Numbered from the stretch's first letter, positions 45,947 to 56,737 are shown. The stretch is DNA of 64,000 nt from Ahaetulla prasina (GCF_028640845.1 NC_080540.1:155379920-155443919); one strand, 5' to 3'. Notes: generated by a model not told the origin, from the letters alone. Numbers and translations are program-made.

Positions 45947-46120
45947 CAGTGGTGGGTTTCACTTACCTTTGCTACCAGTTTGCTTGCACGTGTGCCTCTT
46001 CTGCACATGCACAAAAGCTTCTGCGCATGTGCAAAGTGTATTTGATGACATCCAGGTGCGTGGGCGGAGCCTCCCACTGCCGCACTTGAACCGGGGCGAA
46101 CCGGAAGCAACCCGTCACTG
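45947..46120. mobile_element. family E hAT MITE
   Basis: Starts 'cagtggtgggtttcactta', ends 'ggaagcaacccgtcactg', with the 'cacaaaagcttctgcgcatg' block. Flanks gtgtgttg and gtgcattg match at six of eight. Confidence 0.88.
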
Positions 46121-46203
46121 GTGCATTGGTTTCTAGCCTGGTGGCTTAACCAATAAACCAAAGTGGCTCTGGTAAGTATGAAGCTGAAAGGATGTACCTA
46201 ATG

Positions 46204-46331
46204 CAGGGGTCTGCAAACTTGGCTCTTTTAAGTCTTGTGGACTTCAACTCCCAGAGTTCCTCAGCCAGCTTTGAGGAACTCTGGGAGTTGAAGTCCACAA
46301 ATCTTAAAAGAGCCAAGTTTGCAGACCCCTG
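46204..46331. mobile_element. family A palindromic hAT MITE
   Basis: 128 bp from 'caggggtctgcaaacttggc' to 'gccaagtttgcagacccctg', close to a perfect palindrome. Perfect 8-bp copies acctaatg at 46196-46203 and 46332-46339. The most symmetrical copy in the window. Confidence 0.97.
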
Positions 46332-46599
46332 ACCTAATGGATTCACAGCAGAAGAACATTTTGAACAGTTTCTCAGCTCCCAACCTGCTCATGACTGCAG
46401 CATTATACCAGCTCCAAGAACTAAACAGATTCTAGTTAGAAATGTGAAAGTGTGATAATCCACTAGATAAGAGAGAGGGGGTGAAAAAGCTATTTGCAGC
46501 TTCCAGACAAACTCTAAACAAAATCCAAATGCCTAACTATAAAATAAATAAATTGTGGGGTTAATTGGCCATATCTGTCAGGTTCCTGAAACCAAGAAC

Positions 46600-47165
46600 A
46601 ACTCATGGAGTTACTTTTGAGTAGTTTCTTTATTGTTGCTCACCTTCAGAGAGAATGTCCTAAAGGTGCTTTTTTTCAAGAGGCAACTGGGCTTTCAGGT
46701 TTTTCTTTGAAGGCGCTTGGCTTCTCATCCAAGAAGCTTCTTCAGCTCTGACTGGATGGTAGGGAATGGAAGTATTTATACTCTTTGCGGACAGCTGGAC
46801 ACTTGCATTCTTTTTCTAGAGAGTCCTTGAGGCCACTTGGAGGTTTTTCTGTGTCATCGGGGTCACCTGAGTGGTGCAAATTGGTGTGGAGCCTTCTTGG
46901 AACTGTGGAAAGGACTGTGTTGTAGATTGGAGGTAGATGATGTTGTATCCCTCCCCTTCTGTTAAGAGAGGCTGTTCAGTTTTGACATAGATGGCCTCTT
47001 TAACCCCTCTTTCAGAAGAAGAAGCTTCTTGGATGAGGAGCGAAACATCTCCAAAGAAAAACCTGAAAGTCCAGTTGCCTGTTGAAATAAGCACCTTTGG
47101 GACAACCATGACCTGGATGACTGAGAATCTCTATAGACCTTCAGACAGAATCTTACCGGGCTAAA
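46600..47165 (-). mobile_element. Penelope-like element remnant with inverted repeats
   Basis: The minus strand encodes ERGVKEAIYVK at about 46982-47014, the C-terminal block following the GIY-YIG endonuclease of Penelope-like polymerases. Two copies of 'aagaagcttcttggatgag' plus neighbouring sequence lie in opposite orientation (about 46663-46750 and 47009-47110). The 'aaacctgaaagtccagttgc' segment is typical of Penelope terminal repeats in fish and reptiles. The polymerase is missing. Confidence 0.75.
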
Positions 47166-47550
47166 ACAGCTATATGCATAACTATAGACATACACTGTGA
47201 ACTGCTATGGGGGGGGTCCGTCCTTACTCTCTCTTCCTGCCTATCAGACATTCCAAGCTCCGCTGCCTCTGTGAAGCAGCCCCTTCCTCCTATGACTCCA
47301 GATTACATTCTACCATATCATCATATAGGGTCACAGAGATTTCTGAGTGGACACTTCAAACTTTATTTTGACATCATTTACTCACATGCTATGAAACGGC
47401 GCAACATCCATGGTATGGCAATCACAGCAGAAATCTGAAAAGCACTTTGAATGTTGACGATAAATATGTGGATTTTATTTGATAAATATCTCAAGTATCC
47501 AATGTATTTTTACACTGTTCTGGTTACCAAAATGATGCACCTTATGGTGA
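47166..47550. other. unassigned DNA
   Basis: Nothing recognised. Confidence 0.4.
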
Positions 47551-47558
47551 GTGGTGAC

Positions 47559-47784
47559 CAGGGGTGAAATCCAGAAGGTTCTGACAGGTTCTGGAGAACC
47601 GGTAGTGGAAATTTTGAGTAATTTGGAGAATGAATTAGCAAATACCACCTCTGGCTGGCAGCAGAGTGGGGTGGGAATGGAGATTTTGCAGTATCCTTCC
47701 CCTGCCACGCCCACCAAGCCACACCACATCCACCAAGTCACGCCCACAGAACCAGTAGTAAAAAAAAATTGGATTTCACCAGTG
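47559..47784. mobile_element. family D hAT MITE
   Basis: Starts 'caggggtgaaatccagaagg', ends 'ttggatttcaccagtg'. Target copies gtggtgac and ggggtgac. Confidence 0.94.
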
Positions 47785-47792
47785 GGGGTGAC

Positions 47793-48137
47793 ATTTGTGA
47801 TGTATTATTCAAATGTTGGATTTGGACTCAGAACTCCTCAAATTCAAATCTGTTCCTGACTATAGAGTGACAATCTGCACTTAACCTATTTTATAGGACA
47901 GTTCCTGTGAAAATCAAGTAAGACACACACCCCCAACTCCATTGTATTCCCTTTGATTAGTTAGAGGAAATACAATGTTGAAGATGTTAATGAAAATGCC
48001 TCAGTTCTTAATTAATTAATTGAGCACATTAATTAAATTTCAAATTTGCCTCTCAGATAATGGAAAGAAAAGTTAGAAATTACTACTTTCAGGTCTACTG
48101 TTGATGTCAGCTTCTGTGTAGCTTAAGGCTCCCTTAA
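47793..48137. other. unassigned DNA
   Basis: Nothing recognised. Confidence 0.4.
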
Positions 48138-48790
48138 TTTATTTATTTATTTATTTATTGTTTAAATTTCTATACGCCCTTCTCCCAAAGGACTCAGGGT
48201 GGTTTACAGCCAAAGATAAAACAATTGATACAAAAATTAAAACCAGTTTAAAAAGAGAAAATTTAAGGTTGGCTGAACACTATAAAACCCATAAAACCCC
48301 ATTTTAAAAACCATTAGGCCAGTCCTGCGCGATGGAACAGAAATGTTTTCAGCTCGCATCGAAAGGTCCAGAGATCAGGGAGTTGGCGGATACCTGGTGG
48401 TAGCTCGTTCCAGAGGGTTGGTGCCCCCACAGAGAAGGCCCTCCCCCTGGGTGTCACCAGCCGACATTGTCTGGCCGACGGCACCCTGAGAAGACCCTCC
48501 CTATGGGAGCGCACTGGTCGATGGGAGGTCGCTGGTAGCAGTAGGCGGTCCCGTAAATAACTCCGTCCTATGCCATGGAGCGCTTTAAAGGTGGTAACCA
48601 ACACCTTGAATTGCACCCGAAAGACCACCGGAAGCCAGTGAAGCCTGCGCAGGAGAGGTGTTAAATGGGAGCAACGAGTCGCTCCCTCTATCACCCGTGC
48701 GGCCGCATTCTGAACCATCTGGAGCCTTTGGGTGCTCTTCAAAGGGAGCCCCATGTAGAGGCTTGTTAGGATATTAAAATCAAAACAACA
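48138..48790 (-). mobile_element. L2 LINE 3' end, minus strand
   Basis: The minus strand keeps an open frame for roughly 150 codons with L2-type C-terminal polymerase blocks: RLQMVQNAAARVIEG, LHWLPVVFRVQFKVL, FKALHG..YLRDRL, RAFSVGAPTLWNELPP. It stops at 48314. The 3' UTR ends 'ccaccctgagtcctttggga' 'gaagggcgtatagaaattt' and an AATA repeat tail (48139-48162). The frame is undamaged over its length, so it is fairly young, but 5'-truncated. The apparent extension to 48943 is read-through into the neighbouring LTR. Confidence 0.93.
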
Positions 48791-48816
48791 GCACAAAGGC
48801 ATTAGATGAATGAAAC

Positions 48817-49342
48817 TGTCATGTCCCACTCCTCCGCTGACGGCCGGGTCAGGGAAATCCGAATCAGACGTGCCTCTGCAGCTCTGCCAAAGTCCTAGCA
48901 AAGTCCTCAGGGCAGGCAGGAGACCAGAAAGTGACTTCAGCAAGATATGTTCGACTTTGCCTGACTCAGAGAATGCCAGAAAGCAGATCCTTTATATAGG
49001 CCATGGGGTGTGGCTCCATGACTCAGCACTTATCCAGGCCTGCCCCTCCCTTCCTTCTGACGCCGCCGCCTATCAATTCTTCTGAAGCGAGGGTCACTCC
49101 AGTCGGCAGCTGTTGGTAATTGACCTCCCTCAGGCTCACATGCTGTGGGGGAGGGGGAGGGGTCTAGTTGCTCCATTTGCCTGGGCATGGAGCCAGGGCT
49201 GGGGCCGGGAGGTGCTTCCTCCTCCTCAGCCTGTCTGGGCATGGAGCCAGGGCTGGGGCCGGGAGGCATACTAGGACATTCCTCAGCGTTCGGAAGCAGA
49301 TAAGAAGACCCCGGCTGCGGTGAGAGCGGGCAAGACACAACA
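48817..49342 (-). mobile_element. solo LTR, 526 bp
   Basis: Minus strand starts TGTTGTGTCTTGC and ends GGGACATGACA. Perfect 5-bp copies gaaac at 48812-48816 and 49343-49347. A TATA box, cctatataaagg on the minus strand, is at 48989-49000. A perfect 32-bp direct repeat is at 49181-49212 and 49235-49266. No internal region. Family not recognised; endogenous retrovirus or Gypsy are both possible. Confidence 0.9.
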
Positions 49343-49369
49343 GAAACAAACAATAGTGAGCTTCAAATA

Positions 49370-49633
49370 CAGTGGTACCTTAGTACTCAACTGCTTTCAA
49401 GCTCATTGAATTTGATACTCAATGCATTTTGAGGTAAAATTTTTGTCCCCAGTACTTATCGTTCATTTGATACTCAGCGTGCAAGCTAGACTGTGTGCTT
49501 GTTGGTGTCAGCTACCTTGTACCTCGCTACATTATTCATTAGGGGAAAATTTTGTTTGGTACTCATTGTTTTTGTACTCATCGTGCCTCCCAGAACCAAT
49601 TAAGGAAGAGTACTGACTACTGAGGTACCACTG
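49370..49633. mobile_element. pogo/Tigger-like MITE, second family
   Basis: Starts 'cagtggtaccttagtactca', ends 'gactactgaggtaccactg', each bordered by TA (49368-49369, 49634-49635). 264 bp, with repeated internal 'gtactca' words. Confidence 0.93.
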
Positions 49634-49784
49634 TACATAAAAACATTTTTTTCTCCTCTGTATATTTCACTGCAGTCAGTCACCTGAGTATCTTCCTATT
49701 TCTGTTTAAAATATTTGCCTCAAAGCCACCCTCTTCAAGGATGAGTGAGTGGTAATTAATTACTACTCTCCCAATCTACTAGAG

Positions 49785-50240
49785 CAGTGATGGCTAACCT
49801 TTTTGCTGTCACGTGCCAAAAGCGAGGGGATCGCAGGGGGGATTGTGTGCACGCGTGCCCACCTCCATAATTCAATGCCCCCTGTGCCCTGCCCCCTTAC
49901 ATGCATGTGCCACCTCCCCACGCTCCCCACGCTTTTGGCATGCAACGGCAAAAAGGTTACCAGTAGGCCTGGTAGGCCCATTTTTCACCCTTTCCAGCTC
50001 TAGAGGCTTTCTTGGAGCCTGGGGAGGGTGAAAATAGCCTTTCCCACCCCCCACCCCCAGAGTCCCTCTGGAAGCCGGAAACGGCCTGTTTCCCGACTTC
50101 CAGTGGGCCTGGAAGGCCCAAAAATCAGCTGGCCGGCACACACATGAGCGCTGGAACTGAGCTAGGCCAACGCTCGCGTGCCCACAGATATGGCTCTGCA
50201 TGCCACCTGTGGCACATGTGCCATAGGTTTGCCATCAATG
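49785..50240. mobile_element. family B hAT MITE
   Basis: Starts 'cagtgatggctaaccttttt', ends 'ccataggtttgccatcaatg'. Perfect 8-bp copies tactagag at 49777-49784 and 50241-50248. An inner inverted 'cttttggcatgcaacggc' / 'gctgtcacgtgccaaaag' pair is present. Confidence 0.95.
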
Positions 50241-50248
50241 TACTAGAG

Positions 50249-51488
50249 AGTCAGAAAAATCCAGAGAAGCTGACCCAAAATGCATGATTGTTTTAGATGC
50301 TAAAGCTAAATAAAGAGCAGAACATGGGCATGAGGAATCACTGTAGAAAGAGGAGATTTCACAAGGGACCATCCGTTGATCGATCCAGGTTCCTAAATAC
50401 AGCAAGTCTCTTGCATTAAACCCCAGTGTAAATCTTAATCCTTAAATTATTGAAAAGGAATCCAATTGCCAGTGCGAAAGAGGCTGGAAGATCAGCTCGG
50501 CAATTGCAGTATGTGAGAGAGTTGAAACATCTGCAAATAGCATTTATATCGGAATTAATATTATGAACCATGGGTGATTAAAACTTTTTAGATACTGGGG
50601 TGAGCAAAAGCAGAAAATGTGAGATGGTAGAAATTGCTCAACAATTTCATATTTGCAGCTGTGTAAACAATTAGGAATGCATCTTTGCCAGAAACTTATC
50701 GTGTAACTAAAACAAAAAATAACACAACAGCCATGTGTATCACACCACCTCCCTTAAGATAATGGATTATTTCACTTGAATGGAATACAGGTATCCTCCT
50801 CTGGCAAAGTAAAATAATGCAATCCATTGTATCACATTTCGAAACAATCCTCTGGATTTACTTTTCTGCTCTGGGGAATTGAAACCTGACACAGGGTTGC
50901 CCACAGTGTCACTGTGGTCTTAATTCTGCTTTGAAATGACTACGTGTTCATTAGAACAGGGCAAGATGGCATCGTGGTTTCAGATTCTGATTTACTGTAA
51001 AATCATTACTTGAATCAGATTTCTCCCAACTTTGTTGCTTTGAGGAATTTTGGAAATTGCAGTCACAATATATCTGGAAGAGGGGCAGGCTAATTTAAAC
51101 AAGCACAACACCCTTCATGTAAATGCAACTGGGAACTGCTGTTTGTTTAAAAAGTGAATGCAAAAACTGCACTTTTGCTGTGTAAGGGAGGTGGGAGATG
51201 ACAGGTCTGTCCGTGTTCACTTTATGCTCACATCCTGGAAAACCCTCAGAAGATTTGCAGCCTATTCTAATGTTGCATTCATTGGGATCGAGTACCTCAG
51301 ATCGTGTAAATATCTGTCAAACACAGAAGAGAATCTTATCAAGGGGGTCTCTAACAACCAGGCTCCTGTGTTTTATCTCTTGTTTTGCCAGCCCTCTGTA
51401 CTTTCAACCAACCACTCAAGCCAAGGGCTTTTTCTGGGTAACCTGAATTTAGCTATCTGAGTAGCTAAGAAAGGAGAAAGCACCAGCT
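50249..51488. other. unassigned DNA
   Basis: 1.2 kb with nothing recognised. A 100-codon open frame at 51158-51460 shows no family resemblance. Confidence 0.4.
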
Positions 51489-51493
51489 ATTCC

Positions 51494-51671
51494 TGTAATG
51501 TATCTTTAAATGTTTTGGCGGGGAAAAAGCACGTTGCTGATTGGTTGAAGCCTCCGGCTTAACTGTATTTAAGGAGAGGTTTTTCCCAGCCCCAGTTGCT
51601 GGGTTCACCATATAGTAAAGAGCTGTTGTCACTATCCTGGTCTCCTGCCTCGTTATTGCCCGAATTCAACA
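51494..51671 (+). repeat. 5' LTR of Ty3/Gypsy copy 2
   Basis: 178 bp, TGTAATG...TTCAACA. Contains 'ctgattgg' (CCAAT-type), TATTTAA at 51566-51572, and 'agtaaagagc' as a poly-A-like signal. Confidence 0.96.
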
Positions 51672-51672
51672 C

Positions 51673-51691
51673 TGGCGACGAGGATGGGATT
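51673..51691 (+). promoter_or_regulatory. primer-binding site for tRNA-Ser(GCU)
   Basis: tggcgacgaggatgggatt, one base after the LTR, is complementary to all 19 terminal bases of vertebrate tRNA-Ser(GCU) including CCA, as I know that tRNA. Confidence 0.88.
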
Positions 51692-51770
51692 TCGAGGCTA
51701 AGAGCACCAGGAAAAGAGCTGAACTCACCAGGAAGACGCGAACCCAGCAAAACAAGGGCGGAAAGCAGCG

Positions 51771-52600
51771 ATGTCCGGCTACACACCGCCAGCGCCATTC
51801 GACCCAGCTAAGGAGAAATGGGGTCATACATGGCTCGCTTGAGTGTTTCCTCGAAGCAAGCGAACTTCAAGGAGTTTCAGACAACAGGAAGCGAGCCTAT
51901 TTTCTGAGCCACTGCGGTCCAGAAGTTTTCGACACATAGAATCCTGGCTGAGCCAACGCCCGGTACAGTCGGTACCGTGGCAAACTCTGCAGACTTTATT
52001 GAAAGCCCATTTGCACCAATGCCATCCAAGTATGTGCAACGGTTTGAATTGGGGCGCAGACAGCAAGAGGCGAGTCCATCAGCGCATACATGGCCGCCCT
52101 AAGAAAAGCCTCAAAACATTGCAGTATCGAGACTTGGATGAGGCATTGCTGGAGCAACTCATCCGCGGGGTCAGGGACATCCGTTTGCGGGCGGCTGCTG
52201 TCAAAAGCAACCTAGCGCTGGCAAAGCGCCTGGGCGAAGCCAGGGCTCACGAGATGTCTACCCAAGCGGCGGAAACCCTACAAAAGCAGGTCACACCAGC
52301 GGCTGGTGCGAAATCAACCCGGTCCACAATGAAGAGGTCCAGGCCGAATCGGACGGTGAGGAGGAGGAAGGAGTCTTCCACGGGAGGCGGAGAAAGAAGA
52401 CCCGGGGTGACTGCGCGAGTTGCGGAGGGCAACACCAGCGACAACAATGCAGATTTAAGATGCAACATGTCGGCGTGCGAAGGAAGGGCACCTAGCACAG
52501 GTCTGTCGAGCTCCCCAACCTTCCCGCCAAAAATTCAAACCGGCCAATCAGGCGGCGGGCAGAAGCGGCCCGTGGTCAGTTAAAAAGGCGCGAAATTGAA
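51771..52600 (+). pseudogene. gag: gag of Ty3/Gypsy copy 2, broken
   Basis: Starts MSGYTPPAPFDPAKEKW at 51771, then a stop within 25 codons. Ancestral blocks reappear piecemeal: PVQSVPWQTLQTLLKAH, YRDLDEALLEQLIRGVRDIR, ARAHEMSTQAAETLQ. The nucleocapsid begins CASCGGQHQRQQC but a frameshift destroys the CCHC knuckle that copy 1 keeps. It would have been the particle-forming protein. Confidence 0.92.
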
Positions 52601-55600
52601 TCAAACTGTCGTGAGAGTGGGTCACGCATCAACTCGCCTAGAAAAGAAAATCTTCACAAAAGCAAAATTGAGGGGTGCCGTGCCGATTGGAGGTGGACAC
52701 CGGCTCATCGATCACGATCATGTCCTGGGACAACCTCGTGAGAGCCTTACCCGCCATCGCAAAGCGCAAGCTGCAACCACAAACTAAAAGTACAGGACTA
52801 CCAGGGAATCGCATCCCTGTTCGAGGGGTAACGTCCGTCCACGTCGTATGGACACTACAAGAAAACTCTGCCCATCACCATCGTCGATGGGACCCTGCCA
52901 AGCTTGTTGGGACTGGACTGGTTCGAGCATTGGGCATGGGAGTGACTGGAATCTTCAGAAACGAAGTCGACCTCAAAGACGCACTCACGAAGGAGTTTGG
53001 GGACGTTTTCAAAGACTGCCTGGGCAAGTACAAGGGACCCCTATTTCCTTTAACTTAGACCCCAAGTTGCCCCTATCCGCCTAAAGGCTAGGAGGGTCCC
53101 GTTAGCCTAAAGCCCAGGATTGACCGGGAACTGGACAAACTAGTAAACCAGGAATTCTAGTGCCAGTTGACCATGCTAAGTGGGAGACCCTATAGTCACC
53201 CCAGTCAAACCGGACGGATCGGTCCGGTTGTGCTGACTACAAGGCAACACTTAACAAAGCATTGCAAAGAGTGCTTACCCGTTCGGTGGTACAGCACTTA
53301 CTGCACTCAATGGGGCAAGGGCAAGTTTTGCCAAGCTAGACTGGCCCAAGCCTATCAACAGCTGCCCGTAGACAGCAGCACAGCGAGCGCAGACAATCGT
53401 GACTCACAGAGGGGCTTTTAAGTGTACCCGATTACAGTTTGGGGTTAGTGTGGCTCCAGGGTTATTTCAGAACCTGATGGGCGGCTATTGCAGGGCCTAC
53501 CAGGGTGGTACCATACTTTGACGATGTACTGGTATCCGCTGAAAATCTAGAGGAATTAGGGGTAAGGCTGCGAAAAGTTTTGGGCATTTTCCGGTCTGCC
53601 GGTCTCACGGTTAAACTAACAAATGCCAGATCGGGGTTGAGTCTGTGGAATTCCTGGGCTACGGATAGACAGGAAGGATTCACCCACTGAGAGCAAGGTA
53701 CGGGCCATCAGGAAGGCCCGGTTCCAAAGAACAAAACGAGTTACAGGCATTCTTAGGTCTGGTCAACTTCTACGCAGTATTCTTAAAGAATAAGGCAACA
53801 GTAGCCGAGCCGCTGCATAAATTACTTGCAAAGTCGACTGCATGGTCTTGGGGAAAGGCGGAAGCTAGGGCATTCGAAGGGGTAAAGAATCTCCTAACGA
53901 GTGATAGCCTCCTTATCCAATACAATGGCACGCTGCCATTAGTGTTAAGCTGCGATGCATCTCCCTATGGGGTGGGGGCTGTGCTCAGCCACAGGTTACC
54001 AAACGGCACAGAAGCCCCTATTGCATACTACTCCCGAACCATGTCATCAACTGAAAGGAATTATAGCCAGCTTGATAAGGAAGCCTTGGCTATAGTCTCA
54101 GGAGTAAAGAAATTCCATGAATATGTATTTGGTCGTGATTTTGAAATCATCACGGACCATAGACCTTGCTAGGTCTGCTGGCAGGCGACCGTAGCGCCCG
54201 TGGCACTTTCGCCAAGACTGACCCGATGGACTATCTTCCTGGCAGCATATTCTTACAAATTACTACACCGGCCAGGAAAGGAATTAGGCATGCAGACGCC
54301 TGAGCAGATGCCCGTTACCAGAGACTATCAAGACCCCACTCCGGGATACCAGTTCTGCTAATTGACTCTTTGGACTCTGGCCCAGTCACATCCAAAGAGG
54401 TGGCTCGGGCTCAGATAAGGACATTACAATAAGAACTGTAATTGGTTGGGTACAAAGAGGGTGGCCCGCTGCGCGGGCGAGCGTTTTAAAGAGTTTGTAA
54501 AAAGCGTGGGGAACTCTCGGCTCAAGGGGTGCCTGCTATGGGGGATCGAGTGGTGATCCCAGAGAAATTGAGGAAAAGGTATTGGATCTCCTTCACGAAG
54601 GTCACCCAGGGATCGTGAGGATGAAGGGTCTAGCGAGAAGCTATGTGTGGTGGCCCTTAATGGACTCGGAAATTGCTGAAAGGGTAGGGAAATGCCAGGC
54701 CTGCCAGGAGTCCAGACCGCTACCCCAACGGCCCCGATTCGGGAATGGGAGAGACCCCAGGGCCCTGGTCTAGGATCCATATCGATTTTGCCGGCCCTTC
54801 CACGGCCAAACCTTTCTGGTAGTAGTCGATGCCTACTCCAAATGGCTGGAACTCATTCTCATGAGATCCATGTCAGCCGAGGCCGTGATCTCAGTCCTAC
54901 GGCACCTATTCGTAACCCATGGGTTGCCCGACACGTTAGTATCCGATAACGGCCCGCAATTCACGGCAACCCAGTTTGAGGGGTACTTGGCAGAAGAGGG
55001 CATCCGGCATGCCCTCTTGGCGCCTTTCCACCCTGCGACGAATGGCCTTGCAGAACGTTTCGTCCGGAGCGCAAAAGAGGCATTGTCCAGACTTAAGCCA
55101 GGCGACTGGCAAACAAAAATCGATGCCTTCCTGGCCGTCCAACACAGAACCCCCTGTGTCACAACTGGCAGAAGCCCAGCAGAGTTATTAATGGGCCGAA
55201 AGCTCAGGTGCTCACTAGACCGTTTAAATCCAAACTATACACCAGAGAGTTACAAGGGGGGACTCGAAAAAACAAGAGGGATGGACATAGGCGACCGAGT
55301 GTGGGCACACAACTATGGTGAAGGCCCGACCTGGGTAGCAGGAAAATCCTAGAAATAACAGGTCCCAAATCATATTTAGTGGAGATAAAGGATGGCCGGG
55401 TATGGAAGCGCCACATAGACCAAATAAGAAAGCATAACAACAATAATCAGACGAAACAGGCCCTGACTATACAATGTTTGAATCCACAGCTGACTCAAAC
55501 CCGGGAAAATCGCAGGACTTATCTGAGTTCCCGGAGGTCCAGCGACGCCAACAGGTTCCGTCAGAAAACAGCAGGGACGACTCTGCAAATAATCCAGGGC

Positions 55601-55737
55601 CGGATGGCCTAGAGGAGGAGCTGAGAGGAACAGACAGTCCCTCCGGTCAGCTCGACTCACTCCCAGAGAATGAATTGCGCAGGTCCGAAAGAGTCAGGAG
55701 ACGCCCAGTCTACTTGCGTGATTACGTTGAAAAATAA
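52600..55737 (+). pseudogene. pol: pol of Ty3/Gypsy copy 2, broken
   Basis: Protease LEVDTGSSITIMSW near 52685-52725. Reverse transcriptase 53060-53690 with active site YFDDV at 53514-53528. RNase H 53942-54172: CDASPYGVGAVLS (catalytic D) and FEIITDHRP. Integrase zinc region HEGHPGIVRMKGL with CQAC, 54582-54720; catalytic core with LVSDNGPQFTA near 54935-54970 and NGLAERFVRSAKEAL near 55042-55086. GPY/F-like GPKSYLVEIKDGRVW at 55363-55407. The end RRSERVRRRPVYLRDYVEK stops at 55737. Frames change repeatedly, so it is inactive. Confidence 0.94.
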
Positions 55738-55775
55738 TATGTAAATCTCATGTAAATAATGGTAAAGTGTTTTCT

Positions 55776-55788
55776 GGGAGGGAAGGAG
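55776..55788 (+). promoter_or_regulatory. polypurine tract
   Basis: gggagggaaggag immediately precedes the 3' LTR, in the same place as in copy 1. Confidence 0.9.
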
Positions 55789-55966
55789 TGTAATGTATCT
55801 TTAAATGTTTTGGCGGGAAAAAAGCACGTTGCTGATTGGTTGAAGCCTCCGGTTTAACTGTATTTAAGGAGAGGTTTTTCCCAGCCCCAGTTGCTGGGTT
55901 CACCATATAGTAAAGAGCTGTTGTCACTATCCTGGTCTCCTGCCTCGTTATTGCCCGAATTCAACA
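55789..55966 (+). repeat. 3' LTR of Ty3/Gypsy copy 2
   Basis: 178 bp, differing from the 5' LTR by one G/A change in the 'ggcggg(g/a)aaaaa' block and one C/T change in 'ccgg(c/t)ttaac'. Confidence 0.96.
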
Positions 55967-56047
55967 ATTCCTCTTAGGCTGGTCTGGCATCAAGCTAAGC
56001 AATTTGTCTCCACCCATCCCCCGTCATCTCCAAAAGCTACAGATCTA

Positions 56048-56352
56048 CAGATTAACAGAGTTGGATGGGACCTTGTAGGTCATCTAGTCCAACCCCCCCC
56101 ACCCAAGCAGGAGACCCTACACCATTTGTGACAGATGGCAGTCCAATCTCTTCTTGAAAACCTCCAGTGATGAAGCTCCCACAACTTCCAAAGGCAAGCT
56201 GTTTCACGGGTTGATAGGTCCCATTGTCAGAAAATTTCTAATTTTTTCCAGGTTGAATCTCTCCTTGATCAGTTTCCATCCATTATTCCTTGTCTGGCCT
56301 TCAGGTGCCTTGGAAAATTGCTTGACCCCTTCCTCTCAGTGGCAACCCCTCA
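56048..56352 (-). mobile_element. CR1 LINE 3' end, minus strand
   Basis: 'cagagttggatgggacct' 'aggtcatctagtccaacc' through 'tctctccttgatcagtttcc' and 'ggtgccttggaaaattgctt' is the reverse of the CR1 3' region. Confidence 0.92.
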
Positions 56353-56735
56353 AATATTGCTATGGCGGTGTTAGCTAGGCTCTGTTTTTCAGAAAGTAGT
56401 GAAGATGGTCCTTTATTTGATAATTTATTAGTGTTGTGTTTTAATTCTTGTCATTTATTTATTTTGATCTGTTGATGTTGCAGTGGTTTGCTCGGTTTTA
56501 TTTTGTTGTAAGTTGCCATGAGCCAGTTACGATTTGGCAACGTGTGAGTCCTACCATGAAGTCCGAGGACTCCTCAGCTTCAGGAGTACTTCACTGCAAG
56601 CAAAGCAGGAACAGGATTTCTCCTCCGAGTTGATATTTCAAGTTGGGAAGGAACTTTTCTCTGCAGTAACACTAAAGGAGGAGCCATTGGATACTGATGT
56701 CCCTCTCAGAAAAGGTAAGCCTTTGTGTTCTGCTA
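56353..56735. other. unassigned DNA
   Basis: Nothing recognised. Confidence 0.4.
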
Positions 56736-56737
56736 TA

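Larger units (their letters stand above)
51494..55966 (+). mobile_element. Ty3/Gypsy LTR retrotransposon, copy 2
   Basis: 4,473 bp on the plus strand, flanked by a perfect 5-bp duplication attcc (51489-51493 and 55967-55971). LTRs of 178 bp differ at two positions only. Primer site, gag, pol domains and polypurine tract are all present in order and match copy 1 in protein, but the LTRs are clearly diverged from copy 1, so it is a different subfamily. The coding part is full of frameshifts and stops despite the young LTRs. Confidence 0.97.

Noticed and set aside
47020..47050. Hammerhead ribozyme in the Penelope terminal block
   Set aside because: 'ggatgaggagcgaaac' resembles the ctgatgag...cgaaac core, but the essential first core bases differ and no stem I or III is evident. 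A structure search would decide.
48314..48943. 209-codon open frame as a host gene
   Set aside because: The last 150 or so residues are an L2 LINE polymerase end; the first part reads through into a solo LTR.
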